From positions 1 through 33,306 of the forward strand of contig CAJFQY010000023.1 of NCBI GenBank assembly GCA_904419315.1: a DNA stretch of 33,306 nt, given 5' to 3'. The position numbers and the translations under genes were made by a program. The notes beneath the pieces are model-generated. The model had not been told where the DNA came from. It saw only the letters and a list, made by a program, of their open reading frames with translations, and searched no databases. This document shows, piece after piece, positions 24,113-31,440 of the stretch. Every line of letters starts with the position of its first letter. The first letter of the stretch is position 1. This DNA comes from Zongyangia gallinarum (GTDB lineage: Bacteria; Bacillota; Clostridia; Oscillospirales; Ruminococcaceae).

Positions 24113-25183
24113 ATGAATAAGAATATTGCGCTGATCAAGGGCGACGGCATTGGACCTGAAATCGTCGGTGAGGCTGTCAAGGTCCTAGACAAAGTTGCGC
24201 AAACCTATGGTCACCATTTTACCTACACAGAGGTGCTGGCCGGTGGTTGCGCCATTGATGCAACCGGTCATCCCCTGCCGCAGGAATCCATCGAAAAATG
24301 CAAGCAAAGTGATAGTGTGCTGTTGGGAGCTGTGGGCGGTCCCAAATGGGATCAGCTAGACGGCAACCTCCGCCCAGAAAAGGCTCTTCTCGGCATCCGC
24401 AGCGCTTTGGGTCTTTTCTCCAACATTCGTCCTGCTAAACTCTTCCCTCCGCTGGCTCACGCTTGTCCCCTGCGCCCTGACATTAGTGGCGGCGGACTGG
24501 ATCTGGTCATCGTTCGTGAGCTTATTGGCGGCGTATATTTTGGCGAGCGGGGCACCACAGTGAAAAACGGGGAAAAATACGCCTATGATACGATGGGTTA
24601 TTCCGAGCACGAAATTGAACGGATTGGCCGGGTAGCCTTTGAAATGGCAAGGAAGCGCCGGAAAAAGGTGACCAGTGTCGATAAGGCCAATGTGTTGGAC
24701 AGTTCCCGGCTTTGGCGGGAGGTCATGCATCGTCTGGCCCGGGAATACAGCGACGTGGAATACGCTGATATGCTGGTGGATAACACCGCCATGCAGCTGG
24801 TGCGCAATCCCGGCCAGTTTGACGTCATCGTTACCGAAAACATGTTTGGCGACATTCTCTCCGATGAGGCTAGTATGATTACCGGTTCTATCGGGATGAT
24901 TCCCTCCTCTAGCTTAGGAGCAGGGACTCTGGGCATGTATGAGCCCATCCATGGATCCGCTCCGGATATTGCCGGGAAAAATATCGCCAATCCCATTGCT
25001 ACCATTCTTTCCGCTGCGATGATGCTTAAATACTCCTTCGATATGGCAAAAGAAAGCGATGCTATTGAAGATGCAGTAGCTACAGTCCTTTCGCAGGGAT
25101 ATCGAACCAGTGATATTATGAGTGAAGGTTGTACCCTGCTCTCCTGCACTGAGATGGGAGATCAGATAGCTTCCCTGATCTAG
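24113..25183 (+). CDS. leuB: 3-isopropylmalate dehydrogenase
   Basis: 356 residues, NAD-dependent beta-decarboxylating dehydrogenase. Motifs: IALIKGDGIGPEIV at the N-terminus, AVGGPKWD, RPEKALLGIRSALGLFSNIRPAK (the LeuB-specific loop), VRELIGGVYFGERG, DKANVL, metal-binding DILSDEASM, and GSAPDIAGKNIANP. It oxidises 3-isopropylmalate to 2-oxoisocaproate, and in the citramalate route erythro-3-methylmalate to 2-oxobutyrate. GAAGGGAG stands before the ATG. It is the last gene of the operon; its stop codon lies inside the left arm of the terminator palindrome. Confidence 0.96.
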   Translation: MNKNIALIKGDGIGPEIVGEAVKVLDKVAQTYGHHFTYTEVLAGGCAIDATGHPLPQESIEKCKQSDSVLLGAVGGPKWDQLDGNLRPEKALLGIRSALGLFSNIRPAKLFPPLAHACPLRPDISGGGLDLVIVRELIGGVYFGERGTTVKNGEKYAYDTMGYSEHEIERIGRVAFEMARKRRKKVTSVDKANVLDSSRLWREVMHRLAREYSDVEYADMLVDNTAMQLVRNPGQFDVIVTENMFGDILSDEASMITGSIGMIPSSSLGAGTLGMYEPIHGSAPDIAGKNIANPIATILSAAMMLKYSFDMAKESDAIEDAVATVLSQGYRTSDIMSEGCTLLSCTEMGDQIASLI

Positions 25184-25241
25184 CTAAAAAATAAAGGGAC
25201 CGAGGAAATATTTCCTCGGTCCCTTTATTTTTTAGCTAGAT
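25178..25241. terminator. 64-bp perfect palindrome, terminator of the leu operon
   Basis: Bases 25178-25241 are a perfect palindrome (32-base arms, no spacer, centre between 25209 and 25210): an outer ATCTAGCTAAAAAATAAAGG run, an inner GACCGAGGAAAT, then the exact reverse complement. The leuB stop TAG is bases 4-6. A-rich 5' and T-rich 3' arms flank the GC core, so RNA from either strand ends in a U-rich stretch: a bidirectional terminator. From 25242 to 25328 I see nothing else. Confidence 0.9.
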
Positions 25242-25355
25242 TCTTCCTCGCATAAATACCATCCAACCAGTGAATTCTATAGTAGAGCGCTTTTTATATC
25301 ATCATATTAGATCACTCTCCGCCCACTGAAACACGGAGGTGTTTGGAGGTGCAAT

Positions 25356-25862
25356 ATGGAAAAGAAATTGAGTTGGTTTCGACCTGCATTCACAGCGATT
25401 GTATTGACCTTGGCGGGCATCTTTGTCATCTATCTTGTCTATGATATGCTATTTCTGCCTAAGTTACAGATTTCACAGCGCCAGGTTCTCCACAATTACG
25501 CATATAATACCCCTTACTATATCGGCAACATCGCTACAAAAGAAGGATTTCTTTCCCCCACCATTGAAAAAGTCAGCTTTTATGGTGGGACCAACCTATT
25601 AAGCTCCCAAGATATTTCGCTTTACCTCTATAAAGGGCAGGAAACTACCCCCTTTCTGACAAGTTCCACTGATGATTTTGGTGGAAATTTGGTCAGCGCA
25701 GAGGGAGAGAAGCTTCCTTCTACCCCCTTTCAGCTGATCTATCTTGTTCGCATATCTCCTGAAAATGAAGGCCGCCTGAAAACCATCAACATGCGGATCA
25801 CCTTCTCTTACTTTGGCATTATTAAAAGAGACCAACACTATACCATCTCTTTTTTCCTCTGA
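25356..25862 (+). CDS. Hypothetical membrane-anchored protein
   Basis: 168 residues; I do not recognise the family. Residues 1-10 (MEKKLSWFRP) are basic, 11-33 form one membrane helix (AFTAIVLTLAGIFVIYLVYDM), and the rest is a beta-rich outer domain with many Tyr, Thr and Ser residues (for example NYAYNTPYYIGN, ISLYLYKGQE and ITFSYFGIIKRDQHYTISFFL) and no Cys, so no lipobox. It looks like a uncleaved signal anchor with an exported sandwich-like domain. GGAGGT stands 5 bases before the ATG. Just upstream is a small hairpin AAACAC-GGAG-GTGTTT (25329-25344) whose loop also holds GGAG. It is a lone gene between the leu terminator and a convergent methyltransferase; nothing around it suggests a role. 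Confidence 0.75.
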   Translation: MEKKLSWFRPAFTAIVLTLAGIFVIYLVYDMLFLPKLQISQRQVLHNYAYNTPYYIGNIATKEGFLSPTIEKVSFYGGTNLLSSQDISLYLYKGQETTPFLTSSTDDFGGNLVSAEGEKLPSTPFQLIYLVRISPENEGRLKTINMRITFSYFGIIKRDQHYTISFFL

Positions 25863-25948
25863 CTTTTATTTTTAGGGCAGCCACCATAGCTGCTCACATA
25901 CAGCATTTAATTTAAATCTTTACCGATACTTTTCTTCATGAGACTTCT

Positions 25949-26683
25949 TTACTTTTTTCGTGCAGAAACTATGAGCATCATGGGTCTTCGCATCTCATCC
26001 TTCATTCCCGGTACCGTATCCAGCATAGAAGCCGGCGGCTTTGGTTCCACTATCCGGATCAGTTCAAAGCCATGGTTACATAGGCCTTCTAGGTAAGTCG
26101 TCAAGGTCCTATGATACTTGATGACTTTTTCACCAAGAAAGACCGCTTCCCTCTTTCCCTCCTCATAATAGTGATCCACAGGAAAGTGGAGAATATTCCC
26201 CGCATCATCATAAATCCAGTCCTGGTTGCCATATGCTGTAAACACCGGATGCTCCACCGAAAATACAAAGGAGCCTCCCGGACAGAGATAAGCATTCACC
26301 TTGCGAACAATTTCTTCATAATCAGCTACATAATGAAGCGCAAGGGAACTGAGCACAATGTCAAAGCTGTCGTTGGGAAATTTCATGTCTTCCATGGTCA
26401 AACAATGGTAGACAACCTGGGAAAAATGTGTCTTTTTTCTGGCAATGTCCAGCATCCGTTGAGAAATGTCAATTCCAACTACAGAGTCTGCTCCCTGCTC
26501 CATGGCATAAATACAATGCCATCCATATCCGCATCCCAGATCCAATACCTTCTTTCCACGAAAATCCGGCAACAACTCTTTGAGCGTCTCCCATTCCCCT
26601 GCTCCCTGAAGTCCCTGTTTGGAGCGGCTCATTTGGCTGTATTTTTCAAAAAATATAGGATCGTCATATTTATTTTCTTTCAT
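25949..26683 (-). CDS. Class I SAM-dependent methyltransferase
   Basis: 244 residues with a Methyltransf_11-type fold. Motif I is VLDLGCGYGWH (about residues 46-56), followed by VVGIDIS (acidic SAM-ribose contact), a LTMEDMKFPNDSFDIVLSSLALHYV region (motifs II/III) and LCPGGSFVFSVEHPVF. The C-terminal third (HRTLTTYLEGLCNHGFELIRIVEP) resembles small-molecule methyltransferases of this group. The ATG has GGAG 8 bases upstream. It stands alone, convergent with the small membrane-protein gene (86-base gap without a good terminator) and divergent from the Xre gene. The methyl acceptor is unknown. Confidence 0.9.
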   Translation of the reverse strand: MKENKYDDPIFFEKYSQMSRSKQGLQGAGEWETLKELLPDFRGKKVLDLGCGYGWHCIYAMEQGADSVVGIDISQRMLDIARKKTHFSQVVYHCLTMEDMKFPNDSFDIVLSSLALHYVADYEEIVRKVNAYLCPGGSFVFSVEHPVFTAYGNQDWIYDDAGNILHFPVDHYYEEGKREAVFLGEKVIKYHRTLTTYLEGLCNHGFELIRIVEPKPPASMLDTVPGMKDEMRRPMMLIVSARKK

Positions 26684-26989
26684 TTGTCATTCTCCAATCT
26701 TTCATGTAAAATACTTTTATATGGAATATGTTTGTGATGAGGAAGAATTTTTCCGTCTACGTTTCCCCATATATTGACTTGGACCTATACGACATGATAT
26801 TCTATATTTACACAAAATAATATGTTTTTCGACTTTTGTTATTCTATGAAGGCTACAGACATAAACATCCGTTTCCTTTTATTTTATAACAGATTCCAAT
26901 AAATTTTGTCAATCTGCACAACCTGCACTATTAGTTCGTGGTTTTCTGAAGGAACGTGGTATATTCTTCCTTCTGAGGAGGATTGTACT
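26684..26989. other. AT-rich divergent gap between methyltransferase and Xre genes
   Basis: No gene or structured RNA is apparent. Two weak plus-strand promoter matches occur: TTGACT (26774-26779), 18 bases, TATTCT (26798-26803); and TTGTCA (26906-26911), 17 bases, TATTAG (26929-26934). The latter is nearer the Xre start and is my preference. I found no convincing minus-strand promoter for the methyltransferase. A longer frame upstream of the Xre ATG runs from 26906 but has no ribosome site. Confidence 0.5.
26906..26934 (+). promoter_or_regulatory. Possible promoter of the Xre-type gene
   Basis: TTGTCA, 17-base spacer, TATTAG. The -35 matches 5 of 6 and the -10 matches 4 of 6. The transcript would start about 26941, 49 bases before the ATG. 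Confidence 0.4.
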
Positions 26990-27451
26990 ATGTCCCTGAA
27001 ATCCATTTTTTCTCACGAGGTATATCGAGCCCGCTCTGAACTGGGTTTAACCCAGCAGGAAGTTGCTGACGCCATTTCTATTTCAGTACGGTGGTATCAA
27101 TATATTGAAAAGGGTGCATCCATTCCTGGATCTATTGTCATGCTTCGGCTGATCTTGTTCCTCAATCTAGATGTCAACACATTTTGGGATGAATCTGAAA
27201 TTTGTGTTCCTATACGCTATCGATACAGATATGCTCCTGTAAAAGAGTCCCTGTCTTCTCCTGAACTTGGTTCCTATCATTCGGTGGGACTATCTGCCTA
27301 TCGTTATTCCGATCAGGGGACTTGGGATCATGTCTCCCATATTTCTGATATTTCCACACGGAATGCCTTTGTGGTGGATCTCGCTCGGCGTTGTACCTTG
27401 GCTCAGCTGGATCCGATCCATCTGTTGGATGTGGTGATGGACTCTATTTAG
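26990..27451 (+). CDS. Xre-type HTH protein with DUF6514-like C-terminus
   Basis: 153 residues. Residues 7-67 are a Cro/C1-type helix-turn-helix: EVYRARSELGLTQQEVADAI, ISVRWYQYIEKG, then a long helix to NLDVNTFWDE. After a Tyr/Arg-rich bridge (CVPIRYRYRYAPV), residues 97-153 read HSVGLSAYRY, HISDISTRNAFVVDLARRC and LAQLDPIHLLDVVMDSI. This strand-strand-helix-helix ending resembles the small DUF6514 proteins of Clostridia (ISxDxxxVxxLxxxC then HLxDVV), from memory rather than a search. GAGGAGG stands 8 bases before the ATG at 26990. It stands alone with a bidirectional terminator after it. Probably a DNA-binding regulator; its target and ligand are unknown. Confidence 0.8.
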   Translation: MSLKSIFSHEVYRARSELGLTQQEVADAISISVRWYQYIEKGASIPGSIVMLRLILFLNLDVNTFWDESEICVPIRYRYRYAPVKESLSSPELGSYHSVGLSAYRYSDQGTWDHVSHISDISTRNAFVVDLARRCTLAQLDPIHLLDVVMDSI

Positions 27452-27514
27452 CCTTCTCATTGATAAAGTATTGTCTTGCGGAGTTTCTTCGTAAAAAGAT
27501 TTAGAACAAAACTT

Positions 27515-27546
27515 AAAAGCGGGGATTGAATAATCCCCGCTTTTTT
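27515..27546. terminator. Bidirectional terminator
   Basis: Perfect 13-bp stem AAAAGCGGGGATT / AATCCCCGCTTTT with loop GAAT, T run at 27541-27546 on the plus strand. It separates the convergent Xre and nucleoside hydrolase genes and can serve both. Confidence 0.93.
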
Positions 27547-27556
27547 ATTACCTTTT

Positions 27557-28492
27557 TTATTTTTCTGCCGAACGGAAAAGATTTACCATCCAGTTCCAAA
27601 AGCCATCTACATCGACCTCAACGGCACAGTCCACATTAGGCTTTTTGTCCGGGCAGACATTGCGAAAGTCTGCCACTGTCATTCCCCGCGTGATCTCTCC
27701 TTCTGTCTCCACATCTACATAATAGGCTTTTGTCTGGATGACCTCTGGGTAGACGATGGTACAAAATGCTAAGGCATCGTGGATATTGGCCACATCAAAT
27801 CCGAATTCCTTATTGCGCCGCAAGCTGAAATCCATAATCCGTACCGCCAGTTTGGCATAGGGATTGGATAGTTTCTTTAACTCTTCTATGACCCACAGTG
27901 GCAATTCTGTTTTCAGGGTGACATCCAGCCCCACCATGGTCATTGGTATTCCCGCATTGACAACAATACGCAATGCATCAGGATCCACATATGCGTTAAA
28001 TTCCGATGCCTGGGTCATGTTCCCGCCAATAAGGCAACCGCCCATGATAACCACACGTTTAATTTTATCCTTAAGATCCGGATATTTCTTCAGCGCCAAC
28101 GCCAGGTTGGTCTGAGGGCCCACACCAAGATAGACCAGTTCTCCCGGGGCGTCACATGCTGTTTCATAAATGGCATCCTCAATCGCCCTATTGTCAAACT
28201 CCCGGTCGGCCGGAGGGATTACCACATCTCCTAAGCCGGATTTCCCATGGGATATGGCGCAGTGTAATGGCCTCCGCAGCGGTTTATCAGCGCCCTTGAT
28301 CACCGGAATATCCTGGCCCATAGCACAGACGATGTCAAGCGTATTTTTCGCGGTCAGCTCCAATGGGACATTTCCAGCTACGGCAGAGATGGATCGGATG
28401 TCCACCTTATCCTGGCTCAATAGCGCGCATAAAAGGGCAATTGCATCGTCAATTCCGGTATCAAAATCCAGATGAACTGGTATTCTGTTCAT
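27557..28492 (-). CDS. Nucleoside hydrolase (IUNH family)
   Basis: 311 residues, full length for inosine-uridine-preferring nucleoside hydrolases. The calcium site DxDxGxDD is DFDTGIDD (9-16), with Thr where Pro is common; other marks are LVYLGVGPQTNLALAL, VVIMGGCLIGGN, EFNAYVDPDALRIV and the C-terminal NIHDALA with its ligand Asp. It cleaves the N-glycosidic bond of nucleosides to ribose and base in the cytoplasm. AAAGGA precedes the ATG. It lies 19 bases downstream of the MFS gene, on the same transcript from a strong promoter, so nucleoside uptake and breakdown are probably linked. Purine or pyrimidine preference cannot be read from sequence alone. Confidence 0.93.
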   Translation of the reverse strand: MNRIPVHLDFDTGIDDAIALLCALLSQDKVDIRSISAVAGNVPLELTAKNTLDIVCAMGQDIPVIKGADKPLRRPLHCAISHGKSGLGDVVIPPADREFDNRAIEDAIYETACDAPGELVYLGVGPQTNLALALKKYPDLKDKIKRVVIMGGCLIGGNMTQASEFNAYVDPDALRIVVNAGIPMTMVGLDVTLKTELPLWVIEELKKLSNPYAKLAVRIMDFSLRRNKEFGFDVANIHDALAFCTIVYPEVIQTKAYYVDVETEGEITRGMTVADFRNVCPDKKPNVDCAVEVDVDGFWNWMVNLFRSAEK

Positions 28493-28511
28493 GACTCCAT
28501 TCCTTTCTTTT

Positions 28512-29801
28512 TCAACTACGGGCCGGTTGGGCTATATCATCCTGTTTTCCAGTAGATTTCACCACTTTTTTCTTTTTGTTGGTTTTGTCAAAAATGAAAG
28601 CCAAGATAAAGCCGACCAGCGCTAAGCCAATCATGATTCCAAAGATGTACTTGTATCCAGCTTCAACCGCATCGACATTGGCATCCAAAATTTTCCCGTA
28701 AATTGTAAGGATGAATGCATCCGGCACATAAGCCATGACTCCCAGCATACCAATTGCCGTGCCCATATATTTTTCCGGGATATCCAGCAGAGGCAGGGAG
28801 GCCCAATAAATGCCGCGGAATGCCTGAATAAACAGAGATGCTAACAACACGACTGTAATTACTAAGTAGAGCAGAGACTGCTGTGCGGGAATCAAAATAA
28901 GTACCAGTAAGAGTGCTGCACAGATGAGGAAGTTATACTTCATGGTGCTGACGGCTGATCCCAGCTTATCCACCACAAAGCCTCCGCCAATATTTCCTAT
29001 ATACTGGATACCATAGGTACGCACCGAACCGATAAATGCTGCAATGCCTGCTGCAACCGCAAAGTTGGATGTCAGATAAGGTACCATACGAGCAGCGGAA
29101 ACCGTCAGTGCATAGGCACAGAACATCATGAAGCCCAGCAGCCAGAATCCCGGCTGTTTCAAAACCGCTTTGATACCCATCCATAGGGAATCGCCAGAAT
29201 CCCTTTTCTGCTTTCCATGCACCACGTTTTCGTCTTTGGGAAGGAATATCCAAGACAGGATTCCAATTACTACATAAAGGATGCTATAGAAAATCAGCAG
29301 CGCGTTAATATCATCTCCGGCAGCGGTAAAAATTGCGATACCCACTGACGAGAAGATAAACGCCAACAGACTAAATCCGGCTTCCTTCAGTCCAAAAATA
29401 CGTCCTTGCTCCTCATCCGCACCTAGCTGTTTTACCGCTTTGGTCATAGCCGGGAAATAGGTCAACACCGTAGTAACCGCCCACAAAACATGGATGATCA
29501 TCAGTTCTGTATAGGACGGAGATGCCGCAAACCAGAAGCCCAGCACTCCCGTAAGGACTAAGGAAACCGGTATCAGCGCTTTATAGGATATACGGTCAGC
29601 CACAATACCTCCAAAGAGATATCCTAACAGGTTGAGCAGGCCATAAACTGACATGAGATTGCCCATTTGCTCATTGGATATTCCAAAGTCAGCCTGCATG
29701 ACATCGTAGAACGAGTACTGCAAATAGGGCAGGATGTATATGATGCCACCGCCCAGGCAGATCACAAATAACAACAGCCATCGCTTTTTATTTTTAGCCA
29801 T
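28512..29801 (-). CDS. MFS transporter, probably nucleoside or sugar-type
   Basis: 429 residues, about 12 membrane helices. It begins MAKNKKRWLLLFVICLGGGI, contains the MFS loop 2-3 motif GGIVADRISYK after transmembrane helix 2 (GxLaDrxGrk type), and a long central loop with EQGRIFGLKEAG. The end is charged (KTNKKKKVVKS). The start at 29801 has GGAGGG 8 bases upstream; a longer frame would begin at the transcription start and is rejected. The next gene, a nucleoside hydrolase, makes nucleosides the likeliest cargo, but that is context only; sequence alone says generic MFS. Confidence 0.88.
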   Translation of the reverse strand: MAKNKKRWLLLFVICLGGGIIYILPYLQYSFYDVMQADFGISNEQMGNLMSVYGLLNLLGYLFGGIVADRISYKALIPVSLVLTGVLGFWFAASPSYTELMIIHVLWAVTTVLTYFPAMTKAVKQLGADEEQGRIFGLKEAGFSLLAFIFSSVGIAIFTAAGDDINALLIFYSILYVVIGILSWIFLPKDENVVHGKQKRDSGDSLWMGIKAVLKQPGFWLLGFMMFCAYALTVSAARMVPYLTSNFAVAAGIAAFIGSVRTYGIQYIGNIGGGFVVDKLGSAVSTMKYNFLICAALLLVLILIPAQQSLLYLVITVVLLASLFIQAFRGIYWASLPLLDIPEKYMGTAIGMLGVMAYVPDAFILTIYGKILDANVDAVEAGYKYIFGIMIGLALVGFILAFIFDKTNKKKKVVKSTGKQDDIAQPARS

Positions 29802-29907
29802 AAAAAAATCCCTCCATACAAATTTACTCATACCTAGCGCCACAAGGCGACAAGGCATTTCTGCATAAAAATGTATTGAGAGATATGGGATTTTTATTGT
29901 CATTTAC

Positions 29908-29936
29908 ACTATAAGACAGTTTTTCCCTTTTGTCAA
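29908..29936 (-). promoter_or_regulatory. Sigma-A promoter of the MFS-nucleoside hydrolase operon
   Basis: Minus strand TTGACA (29936-29931), 17-base spacer, TATAGT (29913-29908): perfect -35 and a 5-of-6 -10. Start near 29901 leaves a 100-base leader with a small CGCC-TTGT-GGCG hairpin. The -35 lies only 8 bases after the stop of the PAS fragment. Confidence 0.88.
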
Positions 29937-29943
29937 CAGTTTT

Positions 29944-30417
29944 TTATGGATTTGATCCAGTCTCACCTAAACTGCTCATATCTGTGATGTCTCGGCTGAT
30001 CCCCACCAGACCTATAATTTTGCCCTCTTTGTTATAATATGGCGCCTTGAAGACTTGGAAACGGCGGGCTACCCCATCCGGATAGCGCATCCATTCTATG
30101 TTGCGTTGAGGCTTGCCTGTTTTAAGCACAAAGCTATCCTTCTGATAGTAGAACGCCGCCTCTTCTTTTGGGAATAACATCCAGTCCGTTTTCCCGATAA
30201 TTTGGCTTTTTTCCAGTCCCATAATGTTGCAGAACGCTTGGTTGCACCCCTGAAGGATTCTATCTCTGTCTTTATAAAAGATAAGATCCGGCGAAGCGTC
30301 GATGATCGTTTCCAGCAGGTTATAAGAATCTTCTTTATACTCCTTGCTTTTGCATCGGAATTCCTCGTAGGAGTAAAGATACTGCTGGCGATATTTTGCC
30401 GGAGTCAGTGCGGTCAA
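29944..30417 (-). pseudogene. PAS-domain part of a frameshifted AraC-PAS regulator
   Basis: 157 codons, probably not an independent gene. The first residues, LTALTPAKYRQQY, are the missing end of an AraC HTH domain (compare FKKxxGxTPxxYR), so they belong to the frame of the gene just upstream. A linker (about 14-30) leads to a PAS domain (about 33-148): LLETIIDASPDLIFYKD, the GCNQAFCNIMGLEKSQIIGKTD core and GKIIGLVGISRDITD. No ribosome site lies before the first codon (TTG). The PAS part looks intact and would sense a ligand or redox state. Whether the break is real or a sequencing error, the natural unit is AraC plus PAS. Stop at 29944; the next promoter starts immediately after. Confidence 0.75.
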
Positions 30418-31163
30418 TTTTTGAACATTCGTATAAAATGAGAGGCATCACTAAAGGCCAAGCTGTCAGCAATTTCATTGACAGACAGATTGGTAGATAT
30501 CAAAAGAATACAAGCCCGATTGACCCGCAGACGATTGTAGTAGACAAATGGCGTCAGCCCGGTGATTTGTTTAAATATGCGGATGAGGTGATGCTCTCCT
30601 AAACAAAGGCGGTCCGCTACATCCTCCAAATGAAGAGGCTCATAAAGGTGGGAGGAAATATATTCAATAGCTTCTTTGACATAGGTGAGATTGCGTTGAT
30701 TGACTTCATCACTTTTGGGCCCAGTAACAGGCATTCGCTGGACGGACTGAAAAAAAGCAGTCAAAATATGGTTCTCGGCCCCAAAATGTTGATCCGGGGC
30801 AGTACGGCGCATTTCCCGCATACTGTCCAAAAGCTTTCCTTGCACAAAGCTGATGGGAAAAGGTCTTCCGAATGAAAAAGCATCACGAAAAATACGATAG
30901 GATTCACTGCCCTTGGCAAAGGAAAATACCGTTTTGAATCCATCGATATGTTCCCCGTACATCATAAGTGTGAACTGGGTTCCTCCAGCGAGAAATAACC
31001 CCTGGTTTTCCTCAACAATGACATCCTCCTGAGAAAAACTAAAATTAACTTTTCCCTCAAAAATGACATACAGGGTTATCTGCTGTTGTGCCGTGGTATA
31101 CATACGGTATTGGGTTTCATGGAGCAGTTGATAACTCAGCGGTTCAATACTTTGAATTTTCAT
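30414..31163 (-). pseudogene. AraC-type regulator, N-terminal part before the frame break
   Basis: 249 codons. Residues 1-130 are a cupin-like AraC sensor domain (ITLYVIFEGKVNFSFS, LFLAGGTQFTLMMYGEHID). Residues about 148-249 are an AraC HTH: YISSHLYEPLHLEDVADRLC, LGEHHLIRIFKQITGLTPFVYYNRLRVNRA, then ISTNLSVNEIADSLAFSDASHFIRMFK and an abrupt stop. The second HTH normally goes on with KKxTGxTPxxYR, which is found one frame away, after an A5 run (bases 30418-30422). One added A would join both frames exactly. It has its own promoter and GGAGGG 6 bases before the ATG at 31163. Divergent from the Gfo/Idh/MocA pair, its likely target. Without the missing helix it would bind DNA poorly, though the stop at this point leaves most of the HTH. 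Confidence 0.8.
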
Positions 31164-31184
31164 CTTCTTCCCTCCCATGGTCCC

Positions 31185-31213
31185 AACATAGCATGGGATA
31201 AAGAAAATGTCAA
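31185..31213 (-). promoter_or_regulatory. Sigma-A promoter of the AraC-type gene
   Basis: Minus strand TTGACA (31213-31208), 17-base spacer, TATGTT (31190-31185). Start near 31178, so the leader is only about 15 bases. The opposite-facing Gfo/Idh/MocA promoter could not be fixed; an extended -10 TGGTAAACT around 31333 is one possibility, which would suit activation by an AraC protein. Confidence 0.8.
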
Positions 31214-31440
31214 TATTATTCTATTTTAGGTCGATTTCTTCAATAGGCGCTATTTTTCGGCCATGTTAAAATAAAACCAACAAAATGTGAGAGAGAATGT
31301 GGGAAATTATTGTCGTATTACTCTGCAATCTGTGGTAAACTAATTCAAAAAAAGGGGGATGCAACCTTTGTTTTGACTTATTTCAAGAAAGAATCATCAA
31401 TTGTGGTAGAAGAAAACCAGTGATACGAGGAGAAGAATCC

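Noticed and set aside
25878..25896. Small GCAGC/GCTGC hairpin after the membrane-protein gene
   Set aside because: Only five base pairs, seven-base loop, no U tract; not enough for a terminator.
30414..30425. Programmed -1 frameshift in the AraC-PAS gene
   Set aside because: The site C AAA AAT lacks the canonical X XXY YYZ form and I see no strong downstream hairpin; an indel is simpler, though not excluded.
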